Assembly (NCBI RefSeq): GCF_900112575.1
Contig: NZ_FOMH01000008.1
Span: 124,001-188,000 of the forward strand
DNA from: Flavobacterium phragmitis
GTDB lineage: Bacteria; Bacteroidota; Bacteroidia; Flavobacteriales; Flavobacteriaceae
Direction of reading: 5' to 3'
DNA length: 64,000 nt
Shown here: one piece after another, positions 52,497-60,780 of the stretch
Position numbering within the stretch: the stretch's first letter is position 1
How the letters are laid out: each line of letters opens with the position of its first letter
The notes under the pieces: generated by a model
Told to the model about the DNA's origin: nothing
The model's input: only the letters and a program-made list of their open reading frames with translations
Databases searched by the model: none
Translations under genes and position numbers: made by a program

Positions 52497-53234
52497 ATGA
52501 AAAAGATAAAGTTATTAACAGGCTTTTTAATGTTGTTTCTTTTGATTGGAAATGGTGTTTTCAGTCAGAACGTAGATAAAAAAGGCTTTGCGCTTTTGGA
52601 GTTGTATACTTCGGAAGGCTGTTCGAGTTGTCCGCCTGCAGACGAATTATTGGGCAAAATTCAGAATGAGTACCGTGATAAAAATGTTTTTGTTTTGGCT
52701 TATCATGTGGATTATTGGGATAAACAGGGCTGGAAAGATATTTTCAGCAATGCCGATTATACCAAAAGACAATACGATTACGCTCAATTTATGGGAAAAG
52801 AACCTATTTATACGCCTCAGGTGATTATTAACGGAAAAACAGATTTTATTGGTTCTCAGGAAACAAGTCTCAGAAATGGAATTAAATCGGCACTTTCGAA
52901 ACCTGCTTTGGCTAATTTAAGCTTAGAAACTGCTAAAAACTCAAATATACTTTCAGTGCAGTATAATGTGGAAAGCACTTCAAAAAATAGCCGTTTATTA
53001 CTTGCTGTTGTTCAGAAAGAAGCTAAAAGCAATGTAAAAAGAGGCGAAAATGCGAATCGGGTTTTATTGCATTATCAGATTGTACGTCAGTTGCAGACTG
53101 TAAATTTGAGTAAAGGTAAGAAAGGAACGGCGACAATTTCTCTTCCCAAAAATTATAATTCACAAGGTTTTGAAGTGATTGGCTTTGTTCAGGATGCTGA
53201 TTCTGGTGTTGTTTTGGGAGTTAAACGAGTTTGA
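52497..53234 (+). CDS. DUF1223 secreted thioredoxin-like protein
   Basis: 245 residues with a signal peptide (about 1-24, VFSQ). The domain opens ALLELYTSEGCSSCPPADELL, with Cys42 and Cys45 as a CxxC redox pair followed by the Pro-Pro of DUF1223. Also typical are VLAYHVDYWDKQGWKDIFS and IYTPQVIINGKTDFIGS with the cis-Pro loop. The family has a thioredoxin-like fold and unknown substrate. It probably works in the periplasm on disulfides or a small thiol, in keeping with the nearby peroxide-defence genes. Confidence 0.88.
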   Translation: MKKIKLLTGFLMLFLLIGNGVFSQNVDKKGFALLELYTSEGCSSCPPADELLGKIQNEYRDKNVFVLAYHVDYWDKQGWKDIFSNADYTKRQYDYAQFMGKEPIYTPQVIINGKTDFIGSQETSLRNGIKSALSKPALANLSLETAKNSNILSVQYNVESTSKNSRLLLAVVQKEAKSNVKRGENANRVLLHYQIVRQLQTVNLSKGKKGTATISLPKNYNSQGFEVIGFVQDADSGVVLGVKRV

Positions 53235-53242
53235 TTTTTTTG

Positions 53243-53742
53243 TTTCACGCAGATTTTATAGGATTTTAGCTGATTTTGCAGATTTTTTTTAATCTCGCAA
53301 TCCCGATAGCTATCGGGAGCAGAGACGCACAGTTTTTATTCTCATTTTTTGTCATTTCGACTGAAAGGAGAAATCACACTCGGGATTCGACAAAGATTGG
53401 CGACATGCTTTGCGGAGTTTCTAGTGAAGATTTGCTTCGCCAGTTCGCTATCGCTCGGGTCTCCTTCGTCGAAATGACAAACTGTGCGGGTACTTGAACA
53501 AAAAAATCTGCGCGCATCTGCTGAAATACTATAATCCAGATAACTATCGGGAGTGTGACATCTTTTTTTATAAAACTGTACTATATAAAAAGTATACTCC
53601 CGCAGATTTTGGAGATTTAGCAGATAAAAAAAATCTCCTAGATCTGCGAAATCTGCGAGAGAAATTTAAAAGGCTATGTTTATTAAATTAAGTGAAACGC
53701 CTTTAAGCGCAAATTGAAATCCTATGTTTCTATGTGTTTAAA
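53243..53742. repeat. Stacked dispersed repeats between DUF1223 and LytS genes
   Basis: In order: CACGCAGATT fragment (53243-53285), a GATAGCTATCGGGA palindrome, the large hairpin in its TCATTTCGACTGAAAGG form (53348-53481), a short CAGATT piece (53503-53530), a CCCGCAGATT inverted repeat (53598-53662) and the right half of a CACATAG element (53670-53742). All four main families are packed into one 550-bp gap and no gene is seen. Confidence 0.7.
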
Positions 53743-53759
53743 AAAAATGAAAATAAACC

Positions 53760-53767
53760 TATCTTTG
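53760..53767 (+). promoter_or_regulatory. Bacteroidota-type -7 element of the LytS/LytTR operon
   Basis: TATCTTTG matches TAnnTTTG, 18 bp before the LytS-type start. The predicted leader is short. Confidence 0.45.
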
Positions 53768-53784
53768 ACTATTAAACTACAACT

Positions 53785-54804
53785 ATGGAAAAACCAAAAC
53801 GTTTTCAGGTTTCGCTCAAAGTGATTTGGGGAAGTTCGATTGCTCTGGCGATTCTGGCTTCGATTCCTAAATTATTTGATGCCGGATCAACACCTGGAGA
53901 TATTGTGATAAACTCTTCAATTACACTGTTGTTTTCCCTTTTTATATGGTATTACAACATTTACAGTTTACCCAAATTTTCTTCAAACCGAACTACTAAA
54001 AGTCTTTTCAACTGGAAACTTTTACTGAGTGTTGTTTTAGGGATTTTGTTAATGGTAATTCTGGTAATCGCGCATCAGGAATTGTTTCAGGTTTCTAAAA
54101 TGGATGCGCCGATTATGTTCGAACTCCGCGGGGTTTTGATTAATCTGATTGTGTATATGTTTCTGCATCTGCTTTTTCAAAACTATCAAACCCAACAAAT
54201 GGGAGTCGAACTGGAACGCACAAAAGCCGTAAATCTTGGTGCTCAGTACGAATTACTGAAACAGCAAATCAATCCACATTTTCTTTTTAATAGTTTGAAT
54301 ACTTTGAAATCGATGGTGGATATGAACGACGAAAATAGTTCTGATTTTATTCTGAAATTATCTGATTTTTACCGTTTTACATTAGAAAGCCGAAAATTAG
54401 ATCTGATTTCGCTTCGAGAAGAAATTCAGATTCTCGATTCGTATGTTTATTTGTTGAAAGCCCGTTTTGAGGATGGTTTTGTTTTGGAGAATGAAATCGA
54501 CGAAAAACAGTACGAATCGGTTATTCCGCCTTTTGCTTTACAGTTGTTGATTGAAAACTGCATCAAACACAATGTCGTTTCCTTAGACAAACCTTTAAAA
54601 ATTAGACTTTACAGCGAAGATGATTTTTTGGTAATCGAAAACCCGATTCAGTTGAAGAGAGGTGCTATAGTTTCTACTGGCGTTGGATTGGATAATATCA
54701 ACCAGCGTTTTATGCATTTGGTGCACAAAGAAATCGAAATTGATAAAAATGAATCCACTTTTAAAGTAAAAATACCACTCATTTATGACCATCGTAATAA
54801 TTGA
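53785..54804 (+). CDS. LytS-like sensor histidine kinase (His_kinase family)
   Basis: 339 residues. Four hydrophobic helices (about 13-30, 40-60, 78-97 and 115-132) form a simple membrane sensor. The phospho-acceptor motif LLKQQINPHFLFNSLNTLKS with His165 is diagnostic for the LytS/YehU type, followed by a short HATPase region (LLIENCIKHNVV, STGVGLDNINQRF). It overlaps the response regulator gene by 20 bases, so the two are translated together. In Bacteroidota such minimal kinases respond to envelope or metabolic cues that are mostly unknown. Confidence 0.92.
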   Translation: MEKPKRFQVSLKVIWGSSIALAILASIPKLFDAGSTPGDIVINSSITLLFSLFIWYYNIYSLPKFSSNRTTKSLFNWKLLLSVVLGILLMVILVIAHQELFQVSKMDAPIMFELRGVLINLIVYMFLHLLFQNYQTQQMGVELERTKAVNLGAQYELLKQQINPHFLFNSLNTLKSMVDMNDENSSDFILKLSDFYRFTLESRKLDLISLREEIQILDSYVYLLKARFEDGFVLENEIDEKQYESVIPPFALQLLIENCIKHNVVSLDKPLKIRLYSEDDFLVIENPIQLKRGAIVSTGVGLDNINQRFMHLVHKEIEIDKNESTFKVKIPLIYDHRNN

Positions 54805-55552
54805 AGATGAAGTAAAAACGGCCAAAGCCCTTGGCCAGCTTATTCTGAGCATCAGACCCGATGTTCAGATTTTGTCTTATATACAAAGTATTGACGGCGC
54901 TGTGAGTTATCTTTTAGAAAACGATCAGCCCGATTTGATTTTTATGGATATACAGCTCGCAGACGGCCAATGTTTTGAGATTTTTAAAAATGTTGAGGTT
55001 TTGTCGCCTGTTATTTTCTGCACTGCTTTTGACGATTATGCGATTGAAGCCTTTAAGTCAAACGGAATTGATTATGTTTTAAAACCGTTTTCCAGAGAAA
55101 GCATTTCGCAAGCCTTAAAGAAAGCCGGCGAACTGAAAAATTTCTTTCAAAGAAATAAAAAAGCAATGCCCGATTTTGATTATTTGCTGACGCGAAATGG
55201 CGAAAATAAAGGGAAAAGTAGTTTTTTGGTTTTCAAAAACAATAAATATCAAACGGTTTTAACGGAGAATATTGCGTTTTTTTATATCAAAAATGAAACG
55301 CCTACAATTATGACTTTAGATAAAAATGAATATCCCTTAACGCAGTCTTTGGATGATATTCATAAACTTTTATCACCAATTCAGTTTTTTAGGGTCAACA
55401 GACAATATTTGGTTAATTTTTCGGCTATTAGGGAAGCAGAACATTATTTCTCGAGAAAGATATTGGTAAAATTAAGTGTTCCAACAGAAGAAAAAATATT
55501 GGTTGGAAAAGAAAAAGCAACCGCTTTTTTGAGTTGGCTGGAAAATAGGTAG
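54785..55552 (+). CDS. LytTR-family response regulator
   Basis: 255 residues: receiver domain with acidic IIEDE, phospho-acceptor Asp55 (FMDIQLADG) and a switch Thr/Lys pair (CTAFDDYA, YVLKPF); then a LytTR DNA-binding domain (about 150-250) with IAFFYIKNETPTIM and FFRVNRQYLVNFSAI. LytTR proteins bind paired direct repeats. Exactly such pairs lie at the cupin promoter 4.8 kb upstream and the DoxX promoter 0.9 kb downstream, which makes both genes candidate targets. Confidence 0.93.
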   Translation: MTIVIIEDEVKTAKALGQLILSIRPDVQILSYIQSIDGAVSYLLENDQPDLIFMDIQLADGQCFEIFKNVEVLSPVIFCTAFDDYAIEAFKSNGIDYVLKPFSRESISQALKKAGELKNFFQRNKKAMPDFDYLLTRNGENKGKSSFLVFKNNKYQTVLTENIAFFYIKNETPTIMTLDKNEYPLTQSLDDIHKLLSPIQFFRVNRQYLVNFSAIREAEHYFSRKILVKLSVPTEEKILVGKEKATAFLSWLENR

Positions 55553-55686
<134 letters not shown>

Positions 55687-55735
55687 GTATAGCCAATTAA
55701 TTTATTTGCTGATTATAAATTAATTGGCTTTGATT

Positions 55736-55816
55736 TTATAATTCTGGAAACATAAAACAGCTGATAAAAAACAAAGCTGATAAAATGAAACAGATAATGA
55801 GAATGACTTTTTTCAT
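55736..55816 (-). CDS. Possible 26-residue hydrophobic peptide
   Basis: A short minus-strand frame encodes MKKVILIICFILSALFFISC followed by FMFPEL. Two lysines then a continuous hydrophobic span looks like a small membrane peptide or a lipoprotein-like leader. It lies between the heptamer array and a terminator hairpin, where no other gene is present. No family match; it could be chance. Confidence 0.25.
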   Translation of the reverse strand: MKKVILIICFILSALFFISCFMFPEL

Positions 55817-55845
55817 TGGAGATAATTAAAGTGAAATAAATTTTT

Positions 55846-55880
55846 AAGAGAGCTTTCTCAAAAGGAAAGTTCTTTTTTTA
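55846..55880 (+). terminator. Terminator-like hairpin after the LytS/LytTR region
   Basis: AAGAGAGCTTTC and GAAAGTTCTTTTTTT form a stem with one mismatch, a seven-base loop and a T run on the plus strand. Confidence 0.5.
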
Positions 55881-55881
55881 T

Positions 55882-55992
55882 AAGCTTAGGAGAAGCGAAA
55901 TATTTATAGTAAAGAATAAACATTTACAATATAAAGCTCCGGAGGAGTGACATATTTTTCAAAATCTGTATGTCGCTTCACTGGAGCTTTTT
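55882..55992. repeat. Dispersed AGCTCC...GGAGTGACATATT element, second copy
   Basis: Contains GGAGAAGCGAAATATTTATAG, AAAGCTCCGGAGGAGTGACATA and the complementary TATGTCGCTTCACTGGAGCTTT, which form a hairpin. Related to the copy near 7110. It lies after the DoxX gene's 3' end and may terminate it. Confidence 0.6.
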
Positions 55993-56024
55993 GTATTTGT
56001 TTTTATTGCAGTTTTATAAATATT

Positions 56025-56414
56025 TTACTCAGCTGGAGTGTAAGTAGCCGTATATAATTTTCTATACATAGCATAAGTAACACTAACCATTACAAAAGCT
56101 ACAATGGCATCGGTTGCTGCGCCAAATCCTAAAACGGCTATTTTAGAAAAGAAAGCAAAAATGATATCGAAAAATACGCCTGCGAAAACCCATTCTTTCA
56201 ATCGTAATAATTTATTCGGAATTAATAGGGTAATAACTCCCGCTACTTTAAAAACGCCTAAGATGTAGATAAAATGTGCTGGATAACCTAATTGTTGCGT
56301 AATTCCCCAAACCAATGGGTTATTTGTTAGTTCAAAGAAACCGCTGGCACCAAACCATAAAGAAGTTAATACTGCGCCTGTCCAATAGATAATTTTTGTT
56401 GTTTTTAAGTTCAT
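56025..56414 (-). CDS. DoxX-family membrane protein
   Basis: 129 residues and four helices: TGAVLTSLWFGASGFFELTN opens, then a loop with WGITQQLGYPAHFIYILGVFKVAG, helix 3 with LRLKEWVFAGVFFDIIFAFFS and a last helix. This is the DoxX-like pattern. DoxX relatives support thiosulfate oxidation, or in some bacteria form membrane oxidoreductase complexes in oxidative stress defence. It has the same direct-repeat operator as the cupin gene at the same distance from its promoter, so the two are probably co-regulated. Confidence 0.85.
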   Translation of the reverse strand: MNLKTTKIIYWTGAVLTSLWFGASGFFELTNNPLVWGITQQLGYPAHFIYILGVFKVAGVITLLIPNKLLRLKEWVFAGVFFDIIFAFFSKIAVLGFGAATDAIVAFVMVSVTYAMYRKLYTATYTPAE

Positions 56415-56444
56415 GATTTTGATATTTAAAGTTATTTAACGGTA

Positions 56445-56452
56445 CAAATGTG
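56445..56452 (-). promoter_or_regulatory. Bacteroidota-type -7 element of the DoxX gene
   Basis: On the minus strand this reads CACATTTG, one base off TAnnTTTG. It lies 34 bp from the direct-repeat operator, exactly as at the cupin gene. Confidence 0.5.
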
Positions 56453-56485
56453 CGTTGAAAGCCTTAAAAACGAAATCGAAAATAT

Positions 56486-56519
56486 GTTGAAGCGGACAAA
56501 CTTCGGGGTGAAATGGACG
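56486..56519 (-). promoter_or_regulatory. Two-copy direct-repeat operator upstream of DoxX (LytTR-like)
   Basis: On the minus strand CGTCCATTTCACC (56519-56507) and TGTCCGCTTCAAC (56498-56486) repeat with a 21-bp period. The bases between are also partly conserved with the cupin copy (GAAGTT before the second repeat). Together the two sites define a shared regulatory element, most simply bound by the LytTR regulator encoded nearby. Confidence 0.7.
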
Positions 56520-56535
56520 GGATGTTGGGTGGTGT

Positions 56536-56895
56536 TTTTTAACCGCAAAGAGCTCAAGGATCTTTTTTAAATAAATGTTTGGAGATTTTAAGCTCGCAAA
56601 GCTTTATGTGTAATTAATCTCGCAAAGTCGCAGAGTCGCAGAGTTTTATTTCACGCAGATTTAAAATGATTTAAGCAGATTTTGCAGATTTTTTTTAATA
56701 ATAAAAATAAAATCTGCAAAATCTGCGTGAAACAAAATCCTTTTAATCCTAATAATCTGTGGCTTTTAAAAAAAAACTCTGTGACTCTACCAGATTAAAA
56801 AAGTCTGAGGACAAAGCTTTAAGTCTAGTGAGAACTTTGCGAACTTAAAATCTCCAACATTTACATAAAAAATAAACTTAGCGCATTTTGCGGTA
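56536..56895. repeat. Composite of TTTGCG- and CACGCAGATT-type elements
   Basis: AACCGCAAAGAGCTCAAGG on the left and GCGCATTTTGCGGTAAA on the right enclose AAGCTCGCAAAGCTTTATG, GTCGCAGAGTCGCAGAG and a CACGCAGATT inverted repeat (56649-56732). It lies between the nitronate monooxygenase end and the DoxX operator. Confidence 0.6.
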
Positions 56896-56902
56896 AAAAA
56901 AT

Positions 56903-57964
56903 CTAAGCAGACATTTCAGCAATTAAAGCCTGCATCAATTCCTGTGCTTTATGATATTTTAAGGTACTAGTATTTTGTCCGGACCAAAAACTTACCATAT
57001 CGGTTCTTCCTTGTGCGAGTGCAGCCACTTTTAAAGGTGCAATTAATTTGGTTTGAAGGGGAAATGGCAATACTTCGGTTTCAAAAGGGACAGCGTCGGA
57101 AATGGTATTACTGATCATTCTGCCCATTCTTCCTGTCAATGATTTCGAAACTGTTGTAGGTACATTTGGATTAGCAAACAGCATTTCTTTATGAATGGGT
57201 GCGGCACCAGATTCGTCGGTAACCATAAAAGCGGTTCCTAGCTGAACGGCATCGGCTCCTAAGGTCATGGCGGCTTTTATCCCTTTTGCATCAATAATTC
57301 CGCCTGCCGCAATAATTGGCGTTTTGGTTTTGGCTTTTAATTGCTGCACAAGCGTAAATAATCCTGTAAAAGAATCCTGAGCGGGTTTTAAGAACGATGG
57401 TCTATGACCTCCGGCTTCAAATCCTGCGGCGATAATAGCATCAACTTGAGCATCTTCAAGAGCAAGTGCTTCTTCTAAAGTGGTTGCGGCTCCAATAGTT
57501 TTTATTCCAAGTTTTTGGCTTTCTTGAAGTATTTCTTTTGAAGGAATTCCAAAAATGAAACTAAAAACGGCTGGTTTAAGTTCGAATAAAACTTCAACTT
57601 GTTTTTCAAATTTAGAAGGAATATCAGAAGAAAGATCAGGAAGCGGAATTCCCAGTTCGTCAAAATAAGGTTTGAAAAGCAGTTTGATTTTTTCTAGTTT
57701 TTCAGGAGAATAATCAACGAGACTTTTATCTACATCATTTACCCATAAATTGATGTTATACGGTTTGGATGTGGCTTTTTTGATTTCTTTTCCAGCTTCG
57801 CGAATTTCGTCTGGAGTTAAGGTATAAGCACCGTAACTGCCCAATCCTCCCGAATTGCTTACAGAAGCCAAAAGAGCGGCAGTTGAAAAACCACCGCCCA
57901 TTGGACCTTGTAAAATTGGATACTCAATGCCTAGTAACTGTGTTATTTTGGTTGAATTCCACAT
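56903..57964 (-). CDS. Nitronate monooxygenase (2-nitropropane dioxygenase family)
   Basis: 353 residues, FMN-binding TIM barrel. YPILQGPMGGGFS near the start, GFEAGGHRPS in the middle with the catalytic-type His, and IIAAGGIIDAKGIKAAMTLGA with VQLGTAFMVTDES at the FMN phosphate site are the class motifs. It oxidises toxic alkyl nitronates such as propionate-3-nitronate, or acts on related substrates. Last gene of the five-gene yceI-like operon, 6 bases after the NTF2-like gene. Confidence 0.92.
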   Translation of the reverse strand: MWNSTKITQLLGIEYPILQGPMGGGFSTAALLASVSNSGGLGSYGAYTLTPDEIREAGKEIKKATSKPYNINLWVNDVDKSLVDYSPEKLEKIKLLFKPYFDELGIPLPDLSSDIPSKFEKQVEVLFELKPAVFSFIFGIPSKEILQESQKLGIKTIGAATTLEEALALEDAQVDAIIAAGFEAGGHRPSFLKPAQDSFTGLFTLVQQLKAKTKTPIIAAGGIIDAKGIKAAMTLGADAVQLGTAFMVTDESGAAPIHKEMLFANPNVPTTVSKSLTGRMGRMISNTISDAVPFETEVLPFPLQTKLIAPLKVAALAQGRTDMVSFWSGQNTSTLKYHKAQELMQALIAEMSA

Positions 57965-57970
57965 TGTATT

Positions 57971-58345
57971 TTAATTTACTTTAGTTGCTAATTTATTACT
58001 GATAACCCATTTGCCATCAACAACAATAAGGCTTAACAAATCATAGTAGTCAAATTCAAATATCGGAACCTGAACTTTTGCTACAGCCGTATTATTGATA
58101 ATTTCTAAAGATAAAATTTTCATTTTAAATTCTTCTCCAAGTTCTTTTGGACTTTTACGATTTTTTACTCCTTCCAGATATTGGTTTACCGTTTTAAAAT
58201 GGGTTTCGCCATTTAGATCGAAACCAATAATTGCCTGCGGATGAAAAACACTTTGCAGTAAAGGAACATCTCCGTTGTAAATTCCGTTAAAGTAATTCAT
58301 GAGTACAGCTGTAATCAGTGCTGCATTTGTACCGAAACTTTCCAT
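57971..58345 (-). CDS. NTF2-like protein (lumazine-binding-like)
   Basis: 124 residues, one NTF2-like domain: VLMNYFNGIYNGDVPLLQSVF, then FHPQAIIGFDLNGETHFKTVNQYLEGV and the beta strands IINNTAVAKVQVP and LLSIVVDGKWVISNKL. This order matches the putative lumazine-binding subgroup of NTF2-like proteins. No enzyme residues can be named. It is cytosolic, fourth in its operon, with 18-base spacing to the SDR gene. Confidence 0.82.
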   Translation of the reverse strand: MESFGTNAALITAVLMNYFNGIYNGDVPLLQSVFHPQAIIGFDLNGETHFKTVNQYLEGVKNRKSPKELGEEFKMKILSLEIINNTAVAKVQVPIFEFDYYDLLSLIVVDGKWVISNKLATKVN

Positions 58346-58363
58346 GATTTAATTTCTTTATGA

Positions 58364-59104
58364 TTATTGAATGCTGTGTCCGGCAATGTGACCGCCGTCT
58401 AAATTAATGATTTCGCCAGTTACAAAATTACTTTCGGCCAAATAAAGAGCCAATTGAGCCACATCGCTAGTTTCTCCAATGCGTTTTAATAAATGCAATC
58501 CAGCCAAACTATCAGCATTGTCTACGCCAGTTTTAGCTTGAAGCGGACTTCTAATTATTCCCGGAGCAATGGCATTTACGCGAATATTGTTTTTCCCGAA
58601 TTCAGCTGCAAGTTGTCTCGTAAAAGCATGAATACCGCCTTTGCTTGAAATTGGCGCGGTAGCAGGAAACCCATCAATAGCATGGTCAACCAAAACGGTT
58701 CCGATATTAATAATGGATCCTTCTCCTTGTCGCAACATCTGTTTTACTGCTGCCTGACTTGTAAAGTAAGTTCCCTTTAAATTAATGTTTAAAAAACGAT
58801 CCAAGTCTTTTTCTTCTACATCTAAAAAAGCTTTTGGTTGAAAAATACCTGCATTATTGATTAATACATCAACGCTTCCAAAGCGTTCCAAAGCCGTTTG
58901 CACTAATTGTTTTCCCGTAGCAATAAGACTTACATCGCCATGTACCATTGCTAATTGGCTAGCGTGTCCTAATTCTTGATACGTATTTTCAAGGTTTTTT
59001 AAATTTGCGGAGTTGATGACTACATTATAGCCTTTTTCTAAAAATAATTGAGCGGTTGTTTTACCGATGCCTGTAGAGGCACCAGTGATTATGATTGTTT
59101 TCAT
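58364..59104 (-). CDS. Short-chain dehydrogenase/reductase
   Basis: 246 residues, classical SDR. TGASTGIG loop, NNAG at about 85-88 (VDVLINNAGIF), and Ser in IGTVLVDHAI. The catalytic Tyr position is unusual: after the INIGT strand the expected YxxxK reads as SSKGGIHAF, with Ser in place of Tyr and the Lys kept. The end has VTGEIINLDGGHIAGHS. If the Tyr is really missing, the enzyme may be impaired or use another residue. Third gene of the operon. Confidence 0.88.
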   Translation of the reverse strand: MKTIIITGASTGIGKTTAQLFLEKGYNVVINSANLKNLENTYQELGHASQLAMVHGDVSLIATGKQLVQTALERFGSVDVLINNAGIFQPKAFLDVEEKDLDRFLNINLKGTYFTSQAAVKQMLRQGEGSIINIGTVLVDHAIDGFPATAPISSKGGIHAFTRQLAAEFGKNNIRVNAIAPGIIRSPLQAKTGVDNADSLAGLHLLKRIGETSDVAQLALYLAESNFVTGEIINLDGGHIAGHSIQ

Positions 59105-59123
59105 TTTTTCTGATTCTTAAAAG

Positions 59124-59345
59124 TTATTTTTTTCTTTGAGCGGTAATGCCTTTTTCACGCAATACCGAAACTTGTTCGCCTGCAAATCCCCAATCGTCCA
59201 ATTCTATTTCCTGAATGACTACATGGGTCAGGTTTGGATCTTTGTCTAAAACTTCAGTGATTAATTCTGTAATGCCAAAAATCAGCTGTTGTTTTTGCTC
59301 TCGGGTAACGCCTTCTCTCGTTAACTCTATTTTTATGTATGGCAT
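59124..59345 (-). CDS. 4-oxalocrotonate tautomerase-family protein
   Basis: 73 residues. After Met removal Pro1 is exposed (MPYIKIELTREGVTREQK), the catalytic base of the superfamily. The second half (VVIQEIELDDWGFAGEQVSV) keeps the Trp near the active site. Members carry out keto-enol tautomerisation or dehalogenation in the breakdown of aromatic or halogenated compounds. Second gene of the operon, 12 bases after the YceI-like gene. Confidence 0.92.
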   Translation of the reverse strand: MPYIKIELTREGVTREQKQQLIFGITELITEVLDKDPNLTHVVIQEIELDDWGFAGEQVSVLREKGITAQRKK

Positions 59346-59357
59346 GATTTCTAGGTA

Positions 59358-59891
59358 TTAAGCAAGTTTTGCTGTTAGGTTAACATCCAATTCAAAATCA
59401 TTGTAGATTAAAGTGTCGCCGAGATTGGTAAAGAAATTTCCAGAACGGAATTTCATGTCATATTTGGTACGGTCAATAATGATTTTACCAGATGCTTTCA
59501 ATTCATCTTTATTGGCTTTTACTTCTAAATTGAAACCAATTGGATGTGTAATGGCTTTAATCGTAAGATTGCCTTCGATAAAATAATTTGAAGAAGATTG
59601 TTTTGAAACAGCTGTAATATCTAAAGTAGCAGTTTGGAATTTATCTGTAGAAAAGAAATCATCTGAGGCCAAATGCCCTGCAAACTGCTGATTTGTTGCA
59701 GGATCGGTGACGTCAAGAATTACAATAGAAGTGGTGTCGATAACGACATTTCCGCCAGTAAGTTCATCATTAGAAAAAGTAAAATTGCCTTCTTCAATAT
59801 TAATCGTTCCGTTGTGTTGTCCAGTAACTTTTTTTCCGATCCAGTTTACTTGACTTTCAGTATTCGAAATTTTAAAATTTTGAGTTTCCAT
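59358..59891 (-). CDS. YceI-family lipid-binding-like protein
   Basis: 177 residues forming the YceI lipocalin-like barrel: VNWIGKKVTGQHNGTINIEEG, VVIDTTSIVILDV, LASDDFFSTDKFQTATLDIT and a last strand with KYDMKFRSGNFF. It lacks a signal peptide, so it stays in the cytosol, unlike periplasmic E. coli YceI. Relatives bind polyisoprenoid or similar long lipids. First gene of a five-gene operon (YceI, tautomerase, SDR, NTF2-like, nitronate monooxygenase). This combination suggests handling of a reactive or lipophilic compound. Confidence 0.9.
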   Translation of the reverse strand: METQNFKISNTESQVNWIGKKVTGQHNGTINIEEGNFTFSNDELTGGNVVIDTTSIVILDVTDPATNQQFAGHLASDDFFSTDKFQTATLDITAVSKQSSSNYFIEGNLTIKAITHPIGFNLEVKANKDELKASGKIIIDRTKYDMKFRSGNFFTNLGDTLIYNDFELDVNLTAKLA

Positions 59892-59956
59892 TATTCTGTA
59901 TTTTAAATTGTTATTAATTTATGGTACAAAGTAATGGCGGTATTCAAAATTGATTA

Positions 59957-59972
59957 CGTGATGTAGATCACA
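59957..59972. promoter_or_regulatory. Crp-like palindrome upstream of the YceI operon
   Basis: CGTGATGTAGATCACA (TGTGA-N6-TCACG on the minus strand) matches the Crp/Fnr-type consensus in nine of ten positions. It lies 66 bp upstream of the YceI gene and 5 bp past the end of the Crp/Fnr gene, so that protein is a natural candidate to bind it. Confidence 0.5.
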
Positions 59973-59976
59973 TTCG

Positions 59977-60561
59977 TTAATGAGGTTTGGAAGCGTTGTA
60001 TAATCGGCTTAGAGTTTCTCTCGAAACCCCGAGATAAGCCGCAATTAAATGTTTGGGAACAGTATTATACAATGCAGGATAAAGTACCAACAGTTCTTCA
60101 TATCTCGTTTTGGTGTCATTATTCATAAAAGAAAGCAGTCTTTTTTGAGAAGCCACAAAACCGCGATTGGTACGCCATCTAAAAAAATGTTCTACTTCGT
60201 GTATTTCTTTACAGATTTTCTCTCGATCATTATTGGAGAGAGAAAGAATTTCAACATCCGAAATGCAATCTACATTAATTGTTGCTTTGGTTTTGTTGTA
60301 AAGTGCCGCGTAATCTGATGCCCACCAGGTTGACATGGCAAACTGCAGAATGTACATTTTTACTTCATCATTAACATAAAAAGATTTTAAACAGCCCGAA
60401 ACCACAAAATATTCTTTATCGACCTGTTGTCCTTCACTAATAATGGTTTGTCCTTTTTTATACGTTTCTGTTTTAAAATGCGAAAAGAAATACTCAAACT
60501 GCTCATCAGTCAGGGTTACAATTTTAGAGACGTGTTCTTTTAAAAGGTTTTTGGCATCCAT
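59977..60561 (-). CDS. Crp/Fnr-family transcriptional regulator
   Basis: 194 residues: cyclic-nucleotide-binding-like barrel (about 20-120, with YKKGQTIISEGQQVDKEYFVV) and C-terminal helix-turn-helix (KHLIAAYLGVSRETLSRLYNA). It is probably not a true cAMP sensor, since the phosphate-cassette Arg is not evident. It is immediately upstream of the YceI-led operon on the same strand, with a Crp-like palindrome between them, so it is the likely regulator of that operon. Confidence 0.88.
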   Translation of the reverse strand: MDAKNLLKEHVSKIVTLTDEQFEYFFSHFKTETYKKGQTIISEGQQVDKEYFVVSGCLKSFYVNDEVKMYILQFAMSTWWASDYAALYNKTKATINVDCISDVEILSLSNNDREKICKEIHEVEHFFRWRTNRGFVASQKRLLSFMNNDTKTRYEELLVLYPALYNTVPKHLIAAYLGVSRETLSRLYNASKPH

Positions 60562-60780
60562 TTAGTAAAGATTTTATGGAAAGTAAAAATACTAAATATT
60601 GAAAAGATGTAAATGCTATAATTTGGAATGGTTTTAAAATACTAAACAAATAAGTAAAGCCTGTTTTTTCAGTAATGAAATTTTACGGTTGAGTGCTAAA
60701 AAATGATCTTTCAGTAATTTAAAAAATTAAACAAGCGTTTAATTAGTCAATTTTGCGAAAAAAAGTTTAATTACTATTAT

